This document shows positions 56,801 to 64,000 of a stretch of 64,000 nucleotides of DNA, piece after piece. Made by a program: the position numbers and the translations under genes. Under the pieces are notes generated by a model. The model had not been told where the DNA came from. It searched no databases and saw nothing but the letters and a program-made list of their open reading frames with translations. Location of the stretch: contig OX442314.1 of assembly GCA_949358305.1 (NCBI GenBank), positions 26,955,118-27,019,117 on the forward strand, read 5' to 3'. Each line of letters opens with the position of its first letter. Positions within the stretch are counted from its first letter, which is position 1. The stretch is from Strigamia acuminata. Lineage: Eukaryota; Arthropoda; Chilopoda; Geophilomorpha; Linotaeniidae.

Positions 56801-58007
56801 AAAAGTAAAAACTTAAAACATAAAATTATGTTTTCCAATTTCTTTGTTCACCGAGAATTAAACGCTTTGTCCATTTCTTGTCTCGTGTACGAATTCTGGC
56901 ATTTCCTCATGATGGGGATGACGTGAGGGTATTTTAGCGTTACTTTGCGCTTCCCGTTTTCCAGTTTCTCCAAGCTTTGAATGAAGTCGTCGGGCAATCC
57001 TTGCAGTTGTTTTTCGGTGAATTCCAACACCGTGTTTTCCTCGTTCATGTTCTGCTGAAAGTTGATGCTCAGTTCGCTCATTTTATTCTTGATCGCTTTG
57101 ATTTTCACTTGGGTTTCGTACGCGAGATGCAGACCATTTCTTTTGCCCAATTTTATTTGTCTTTCTACGTAACGTTTGGCTTCCGGGTCCAAAGTTTCCA
57201 TTTTGAATTTGTTTTTCTCTTGAAAATACTCCAGTTTGTCGAAAATATCTTTTCTCATGCTGAAATCATGGAGTATAATCAGGGATCGGTGCCAGGTGTA
57301 TAGAAATATATTTTATTTTGCACGAAAATGCATTTTTTTAATGTAAAAATTGCATTTTTGTGTGCCAATTTATATTTTTGCGTGCAAAAATGCACTTTTA
57401 TACGAAAATCAGTTCTTTATAGGTGCAAATAAAACACTTTTAAACCAAAATGTGTAGTTTATAAGCGCAAGAATGCACTTTTTCAATGCCAAAGACGACT
57501 TTAACACGCAAAAAAATTATTTCGGAGCATATTTCTAATTTCAACCTCATTTCAACACTAAATTCATCCAATTTCTGTGCCGCTGCAGTGCTCGCCTTTC
57601 TGATCTCTTTCAGCGTCGAAACTTGTTGTGGGAATACAAGCGGAGCCTGGTGAATCGAAAAATCACATTCGACGTCTGCTAATTTCTACAAAAGAAATAA
57701 GGTCGAATAAATTATACAAAATTGATTTAAGATTTATATTTCTGGCTATTACCTTAATGACGTTATCAAACGTGACATCTTCAAATTTCAAATCCGCTAT
57801 TTCATCATAAACGAGTCGACATTTTTCGATCAATTCTTTGGTTTTTTTGCATATATCCTCTTCAGTAAGCGCATCGAAATTCCAAGAATAATTAATTCCG
57901 CTTATTTTCGACATTTCTGACGATTTTCTTTGTGATAAATAACGGAATTGATTTGATCGAAGGAGGAAGGTTTGACTAAGTTTCTGAATACACTTAAATA
58001 TTGTCAT
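53899..58007 (-). CDS. Thimet oligopeptidase / neurolysin (M3A zinc metallopeptidase)
   Basis: Cleaves short peptides in cytosol and possibly mitochondria. Eleven exons: 57753-58007, 57546-57685, 56852-57259, 56571-56790, 56282-56509, 56105-56209, 55410-55517, 55032-55337, 54842-54973, 54046-54162, 53899-53979. All phases join to about 699 residues, the usual family length. Landmarks: KRNGLHLAYETQVKIKAIKN, LPDDFIQSLEKL, the zinc site HEFGHLMHH in exon 8 with the third ligand in ERDFVEAPSQMLENWVWE, and the substrate-side loop SFTHLAGSYDAQYYGYL. The first ATG (58007) gives a basic, Ser-rich N-terminus resembling a mitochondrial presequence. A second in-frame ATG (MSKISGINYSWNF) would give a cytosolic form, as known for neurolysin/thimet relatives. 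Orthology to THOP1 or NLN cannot be separated by eye. Confidence 0.93.
54264..54832. mobile_element. Pogo/Tigger-type element remnant in a peptidase intron, TSD TA
   Basis: CAGTCGAAACTCTTTATAAC ends in inverted orientation, flanked by TA, with many 'ataacgaat' repeats. Inside, from about 54549 (+), a frame reads KLNIFNAINNGKKLSIVAVE then NLSRFTISTVFKNRD, resembling the helix-turn-helix DNA-binding start of pogo/CENP-B-type transposases. The catalytic part is missing. It lies in the intron between exons 9 and 10. Confidence 0.8.
55610..56014. repeat. 22-bp minisatellite in a peptidase intron, about 18 copies
   Basis: Unit 'ctataaaatttgtgagcaat' + tt. Most variation is a single a/c switch (ctataaaa or ctatacaa), mixed in the proximal part and uniform in the distal part. 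Confidence 0.92.
57300..57500. repeat. GCATTTTT-rich intronic tract
   Basis: Peptidase intron 2 contains six to eight 'atgca(t/c)tttt' words about 25-30 bp apart. The pseudogene copy has the same tract at 58740-58910, so it was present before the duplication. Confidence 0.5.
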
Positions 58008-58344
58008 TCACTAAACAAGTGACAATTATCTCGGTATCGATAGTTCTTTCTATAAAATCTTTGTATAAACTAGGATCCAGGTAAAATTAACAAAAGATAC
58101 CAAAGGCAAATACAACTCTGATTTTTATCTTTATTTTATCAATGTGACGTCAAAAATTTACTGATTTGTTGTTATATCAGATATTTGTTGACTTTAGGTG
58201 ACTACCGGTATATTGCCATCTAGCGTTAAACATTACAAATAAATTAGAAAGATGGCGACTTTATTTATTACTCGCTAAGCTGGAAACTTTTCGAGTAATA
58301 AAGAAGCCGCTCTCTTTATAATCTAGCTTTATAAACAATAAAGT

Positions 58345-59615
58345 CGTCGAAAATCTCAAAAATAAGCGGAATTAGTTATATTTGGAATTTAGGTACGCTT
58401 ACTAAAGTAGATATAAGCAGAAACACTAACGAATTGATCGAAAAATGTCGACTCATTTACTATGGAGTGGCGAATTTGAAATACGAAGATGTCACGTTTG
58501 AAAATGTATTTAAGGTAATATTGAGAAATATAGGTGTAAAATGAATTTTGTATAATTTATTAGAATTTTTTCCCTTTGTAGAAGTTAGCAGATGTCGAGT
58601 ATGATTTTATGGTTCATCTGGCTCCGCTTGAATTAGCAGCACAAGTTTCGATGAGAAACGGGATCAAAAATGCGTGCAATACATCGGCACAGAAAATGGA
58701 TGAATTTAATTTTGAAATGAGGTTAAAATTACAAATACGTCCCAAAAATGCATTTGTTTCGTGTAAAGTTTTTCTGTGTGGAAAAGATGCATTTTTGCGT
58801 ACAGAAAGTGCATATTTTCGTTCAAAAAGTGCGTTTTTGTGACGTAAAAATATAGATTAGCATACACAAATGCAATTTTCACATAAAAAAATGCATTTTT
58901 GGGCAAAATATAGTGTATTTCTAACTCCTGGTACCGATCCCTCATTATATTCCATATGATTTCAGTACGAGAAAAGATATTTTTGAAAAACTGGAATATT
59001 TTCAAGAGAAAAATCAAATTTAAAATGGCCACTTTGGACCCGGAAGCAAAACGTTACGTGGAAAGAAAAATAAAATTGGGCAGAAGAAGTGGTTTGCATC
59101 TCGCGGACGTAATCCGAGTGGAAATCAAAGAGATCAAGAAGAAGTAAATGAGGGAACTTGGCAAATCTTACATACAGAAGTTGAATGAGGAAAGCACGGT
59201 TTTGGAATTTACCAAAAATAAGTGCAAGAATTGCCCGAAGACTTCATTCAAATCAAAGCTTGGAGGAACCGAAACATGGGAAACTCAAAGTGACGCTAAA
59301 GTATCCGTACCTGATGCATTTCGACAAGATTATGAAAAAATGCCAAAACTCGGAACACGAGACGAGAAATGGACGAAGTTTTTAATTCTCGGTAAACAAA
59401 AGCTTTGAAAAGAATAATTTTATTTTTTAATTTTTTTTTTTTAATTTTTTAAATTTAGATGCATTGAAAAGAACACTAATACGATTTTAGAGGAATTAAT
59501 CACGCTTCGGGTCAGAAACAAGCAGATTTGTTCGCTTATCATCGACATGCTGATGGCCAAATCGCCAGAAAACATTTCAAAATTTTTAGGAATCTGCTTG
59601 TAGTATGCGATAGTT
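58345..59615 (+). pseudogene. Inverted, truncated thimet oligopeptidase pseudogene
   Basis: Opposite-strand copy of exons 1-4 of the neighbouring gene, with introns retained in the same places. Exon 1 part ends at 58512 (YEDVTFENVFK, then gtaata). Exon 2 lies at about 58583-58720, exon 3 at about 58966-59393 and exon 4 at about 59459-59600. It is damaged: a stop after EIKKK near 59145 where the gene reads KNKMSEL, several frameshifts, and no zinc-site exon. Retained introns show a DNA-level duplication, not retroposition. Sequence at 59660-59805 matches, in inverse orientation, 53636-53758 beyond the 3' end of the real gene, so exons 5-11 were deleted from the copy. Confidence 0.88.
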
Positions 59616-60156
59616 GAATGTAAAACGTAGCAAAAAATTGAGGAACAATATTATGTAAGCAATTATGTAAGCAATCCACAAGAAATATTTTCTCTGTATT
59701 TAATAACCACGATTACACAAATCACATTCTTTAGGCAAACCTTCTCCGTACTTACCTTCAAGAATAATTCTATTCTACTCCACACATTGATTTTCTACAC
59801 AGCGTGAGTCAAATGTCTGGAAATATCTTATTTTCTTGAAAATGACTGAAGATATATCAGTTCTATTAATGTGGTTGAACAGGAAGTCGATGACAGAGTA
59901 TAAAGAAAGTGATGTGATGATGTAATGTTATTGTTTGAAAAGAGAATTAATGTTATTTCATTTTTAAAATTCCTCTTTTTTTAAAAAAAATAATTTGTAT
60001 ACTATATAATTTTAATTTTTTTTAAAAAATACATTGAAGATGTTGATGCGAATTCAGTTTTTTCCATTTCGAATGAGGCCCCGCTGGGCCACCGTACTCA
60101 ACTGCTACGAGTTAGGAACAGACACTACGGTAGGCGCATTCAGAAAGTAATTTAGA
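59616..60156. other. Gene-free interval with the distal end of the inverted duplication
   Basis: 59660-59805 is the inverted counterpart of 53636-53758 (shared 'agaaaatatttcttgt', 'gtgtggagtaga'). The rest, to the SLC22 stop, shows nothing recognisable. Confidence 0.55.
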
Positions 60157-62574
60157 TTATAAATCATTTTTAAACTTAAATTTTTCTTCCAACTCAAAGG
60201 CTTGGTTAACATTTCCGTTTTTGTTTTGTTCAGTGTTGGTAGTTATTGTAGTTTGGTTTTTCTCAGGTTTTGCTTTCAATATCATTGTGCCCTCCACATC
60301 TTCAATCATATCAGGCATTGGTTTTTTGTGAGTATCCGGGAGCAGAAGAATGAGAAGAGATGATGTGATTCCAAACATCCCAATTATCAGAAATGGTGCT
60401 GGTTTCCACAACACATTGCCCTTGTTGGATGAATAAATTATCAAATCTTTTGCCAACTGACTTGTCACTTTGTGTACGGTACTTACCAAGAGAGCTATTT
60501 GAGGTGATAAAATTCCACCAATCCTCGTACAAAATCCTGCACTTCCCTGTCCAAAACTCCTGTAAAATATATGAGAAATTGCATAGAATTTTCCAATTGT
60601 ACAAATTTATAAGAATTTGCTCAGGATTTGGGGAAGATTTGCATAGATTTGTGAGATTTGGAAATCAAAAATTTTAATTCATACAGGGTATTCAAGATAA
60701 AGTGAATTTGAATAATTGTTATACCTTATCACTGTTGGATAGAGTTCTATTGTGTACAAAGCTATTATAGTCCAAGTAAAAGACATAAATATTTTAGCAA
60801 TGACAGCACAAACAGTCGAGGCAGTTGTTGTTGTTGATGTATCTGTGTAAACAAATATTTTCAACGATCACTACCATGCTTAAACAATGAAATTCAACAA
60901 AATTATTTCTACCAACCTCCACCAAAATAGAAAATCAGCGGTATAGCAACGCAGAACATCCCAGACAGACCTATGGTCATCACAACCGGTCGTTTTCGGC
61001 CAAATCTAAAAATTCCATGCAAAATAATCGACATTTTGAAATGGCCAAAATAATAAATATGAATTTTTTTTTACTTTCGTAACATAAGAAAACTGACTCC
61101 GCACAAACACGCTTGGATGGAATTACTGATGACTATTGTCAAGTAAACATTACTGGCAAGCGCCGTTAAACCAAAGGAAATCCCATAAGTCACCGTAGAT
61201 GCAGTAAACCTACGCGAAGCACAATTACCACAAATCGTTAACTAAAACATTATTTTACTCTACCACACAAAGGCAACGACCATTGTATATTTTCGAATTT
61301 TCGGAGTTCGAACTAGATCGAGTAAAGTGTAATTTCTATCGAGACTATTCTGCGCTCTCACTGCGCAGTCCAGGCAAAGTTGCTCAATCTGTGCTCGCAC
61401 ATCGGCACTTAGTTCAATGTTGTTGAATTTTGCCATTTTACGTGCTAATGTTTCCGCTTTGTCCACCTTTTGCTGTGTGATGAGCCAGCGCATGGATTCG
61501 GGAATAAACGAAAAGTAAAAGAATGAGATTACACTCGGGATTGTCATGGCTAATTGTACGTGGCGCCAGTCATCTAAAAACCAACAGATGATGGCGATTA
61601 ATGCTATTCCTGTTGTCCAGCTTAAACTAGCAAAGATGGCTGCTTTGTCCCTCATTTTCGGTTGAAGCATTTCCATCATTAGGATATAGGAACAGCACTG
61701 ACAAAGCTACATACAAAAATAATTTTGTAAATATTTAGTCTCATCAAAAATACATCTAAAATCGTCCAAAACAAATTTAAGGATTTAACATCAGAAATTT
61801 TTTTGAATAAATTTTTACCTGCAGCACAATTGCATGGAAAAATCGAACAGCAACAAATACCCAGTAGTTTTTAATGAATGCAACCGACAGTCCTAAAATT
61901 GCTTGTGTGTAAATTCCCATCAGGATAATGGGCTGTCGACCAATTTTATCCGCTAAGAATCCACCGGAAAGTCCACCAACCATTACCCCCACAAAATATA
62001 TGCTAAATCCAAGACTTAGCTGCCATTTATTATCACAAACTAAATCCCACTGAAAAAAAAAACAACCAATATATTTCATTTTATTTTTAAATAATAATTA
62101 TATTGATAATTCACCTCGGAAACAATAGACCTGCGTCCAAGTTTTGGGTCATAGTCCCATCCATTAGTACATGGAACAGTTTTATTAAGTAGATCATCCA
62201 TCACAGAACAACTTTGAGATGTATAATTAACTGGCATCAAATGGGTTGACTTATAAAAAAGAAAGAAATGAATAAATAAAAAGTAGTTTGTATATATTAA
62301 ACCATCCACACCCATGTCAAAGGCCTCAGAGCACTTAATTATGCAAATATCGTTAGAAATGTGGCTTAGAAGTCAACGATTCAACGAAAATTTAATTTAA
62401 TAATAAATTTTTTTTTACCTTGCAATGATGTTTGGGTATTACTCCATAAAATATTGTCACAAAGTTGTTGAATGCAATTGGATACGTATTGCTCCATAGC
62501 AGCAAACAAGCGATTATTTGGAATCTCCCTGGTTTACCCAGAGTCAGAAGAAAATCATCAACGGTGAGTGCCAT
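60157..62574 (-). CDS. SLC22-family organic ion transporter
   Basis: Major-facilitator plasma-membrane carrier of the organic cation/anion/carnitine group. Eight exons: 62419-62574, 62115-62249, 61819-62049, 61264-61706, 61075-61209, 60917-61005, 60725-60842, 60157-60559. They join in phase to about 569 residues, the normal length. Features: MALTVDDFLLTLGKPGRFQI start and TM1, extracellular loop with Cys and N-glycosylation sites (PVNYTSQSC, NKTVPC), WDLVCDNKW, GLSGGFLADKIGRQP (MFS motif A), SFIPESMRWLITQQKVDKAE (SLC22 signature after TM6), FGRKRPVV, and LLLPDTHKKPMPDMIEDVE after TM12. The substrate cannot be told. A GGTAAGTAC inside the last exon (about 60485) resembles a donor, but the open frame runs through it with conserved sequence, so I kept it as coding. 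Confidence 0.92.
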
Positions 62575-63640
62575 TTTCGCGTCTGGGTCTACGAAAAGTG
62601 TTGTTATCTCCGAGTTAGAATGTTCTTTTTTGTGATGTCTAAATCCACACGCGAGGAAATAGGTACAAAAATCGGTTTTTCATGCGCAAATCCACCTGTA
62701 GATGTTTTTTACAACTAAAGTATAAAAGCACAAAAGATAGAATGGTGTTGTTGATAGATTTGCATTTAAAAAACATTATCTAATATTTGCTTACGCAATG
62801 TAAGGATAAAAAGCTTCTGGTGGTCATTAATTTGGCTGGTGCATGCCATCAGCTTTGTGTAACTTCAGAATGATTGTAATTAATTTACCTTGTAAAAATT
62901 CCTTATTATTGTTATGTGGTGATAAATGCTTGTAATCATAACAACATGAGTTGATTACATAGTTCTCAAGTCTTCGTGGACAGGAAAAGGAATATAAAAA
63001 AGAGAGTAAAAGAGCCAAAGGGTTGAAATTCAAGGATGCCTGTCAGGAAAATATAGGTTTAGTGCTCTAGTGGTGGGTAAATTAATTTATAAACAGGTTT
63101 GTTGTTGGGAAGATTTTTGGTGTTTGATTTATGTCAAACAATGTTTTGTTATTGATGGATTCTGTGACAAGACTCTGAAAAATGTTTTTTAAAAGTGAAT
63201 ATGCGTTTGTCTATTTATTTCACGCCAAATGAAACGAAACGAAATGATTTAATAATTCTCATTAAATAATAAAAAATGAAAAAACACACACAGAACTATT
63301 TTTTTTTAAAATTTGGATTGAAATATTTTAAAGAACAAGGTCGGAAGATATACAGGAAAGCCATTAAGAAAATGTTGTTTGATGGTGGCGCTAGATGGCA
63401 ATGGCAATGGTCGTAATTTGACGAGGCCTAGCTCATTGGCTGGGCGAAATTCAAGCTTGCAGTTTTGTGCCTTGGTTTTTGTCGTTATTTCGTTTAATGA
63501 CACGTTTTCGCGTTACATTTTCATTTAGAGCCAGTTTCAGGTAATATATAACGAGTAAAACTCTTCATAAGGGTCAACGTGCACAGATGAAAAAAATAAA
63601 ATTGTGAATTTAACGTAACCAAATGATTCGTCTTTTGCAG
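62575..63640. other. Intergenic region between SLC22 gene and right-edge fragment
   Basis: No coding exon is recognised. It must hold the promoter of the SLC22 gene and perhaps that of the divergent fragment at 63642. No clear motif is seen. 'ttcag|gtaata' at 63540 followed by 'ttttgcag' at 63641 could bound a 5'-UTR intron of the latter. Confidence 0.35.
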
Positions 63641-63641
63641 A

Positions 63642-64000
63642 TGGCGAACAACAAAGAAAATTACGTGAAAGTGAACAGTTTACGTTCAAAAACACTTCGG
63701 ATCAAAGAAATGCGTTTGCAACGAGACAAGAACGTGATAATGAGCAATTGCAAGCAGAGAATATTACGTGGCAATACTTATCTGTAGGATTTGGGACATT
63801 GCAATTACGTTCTCCAGGAGACTGACTTCGATGTCGGAAATGGATTGAGCGAACGATAAAAAACATTTTTAACGACTTATCGGGGCCGTTGAAGAGCGCC
63901 TTATACAGCAATTATAAAACGATGAAGTGGAACAAAGAGCACTTGAGCAAGATTCAAGAATCTGACGACATTTTAAAACAATTTTATCCGTCTGTGGAAG
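63642..64000 (+). pseudogene. Unidentified coding fragment at the right edge (gene 5' end or pseudogene)
   Basis: After an acceptor-like 'tcttttgcag' at 63641, ATG at 63642 gives MANNKENYVKVNSLRSKTLR and a lysine/arginine-rich 48-residue frame, stopping at a TAG near 63786. The same frame continues past the TAG with coding-like sequence (GHCNYVLQETDFDVGNGLSE). From about 63840 a different frame is open to the window end (KNIFNDLSGPLKSALYSNYK). A gene with an unrecognised intron, or a decayed copy, would both explain this. No family is recognised. Confidence 0.3.

Noticed and set aside
60480-60490. Splice donor GGTAAGTAC in the last SLC22 exon
   Set aside because: The frame runs through with sequence expected for the TM10-12 region and ends in a normal C-tail. 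No compensating acceptor restores a better protein.

Overview
This is an intron-rich, AT-rich animal nuclear sequence. There are no operons or ribosome sites, and GT-AG introns split every cellular gene. The gene content (DEG/ENaC channel subunits, an OSBPL9-type lipid-transfer protein, a thimet oligopeptidase, an SLC22 transporter) and the dense mixture of Ty1/copia, hAT, Tc1, pogo and foldback elements fit an invertebrate, plausibly an arthropod. The species cannot be named from the sequence.

Left two thirds (1-46 kb): a tandem array of DEG/ENaC sodium-channel genes, all on the minus strand. Unit B (44386 to 34625) is the most complete, unit A (17200 to 4605) is damaged, and only exon 1 of unit C (546 to 64) is inside the window. 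Each of the two long units encodes two different channel subunits in succession. The C-terminal half of subunit 1 and the N-terminal half of subunit 2 share ONE exon (8118-8955 in A; 40742-41576 in B). In A the two subunits are fused in frame. In B a single TAA, two codons before an in-frame ATG, separates them. This fused or dicistronic channel gene is the most unusual thing in the window.

The array is full of transposons, many of them bounded here by target-site duplications (TSDs). They include a 7.55 kb foldback element whose arms are 54-bp satellite arrays (17269-24820), a four-level nest of elements (25084-28656), two Ty1/copia elements (9727-13615 and about 29041-32503), a solo LTR (36232-37409), a LINE tail and several MITEs.

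Right third (46-64 kb): conventional single-copy genes. OSBPL9/ORP9 (+, 17 exons, 46282-53453) converges with thimet oligopeptidase/neurolysin (-, 11 exons, 58007-53899). An inverted, internally deleted pseudogene copy of the peptidase follows (58345-59615, +). Next is an SLC22 organic-ion transporter (-, 8 exons, 62574-60157), and an unresolved coding fragment runs off the right edge. OSBPL9 introns 10 and 11 carry a cluster of MITEs.

Functionally the channel array stands apart from the housekeeping block. The array would make plasma-membrane cation channels. ORP9 moves lipid between ER and Golgi/endosomes, the peptidase trims short peptides, and the SLC22 protein carries small organic ions. 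Exon boundaries were set by hand from splice sites, reading phase and comparison between copies.
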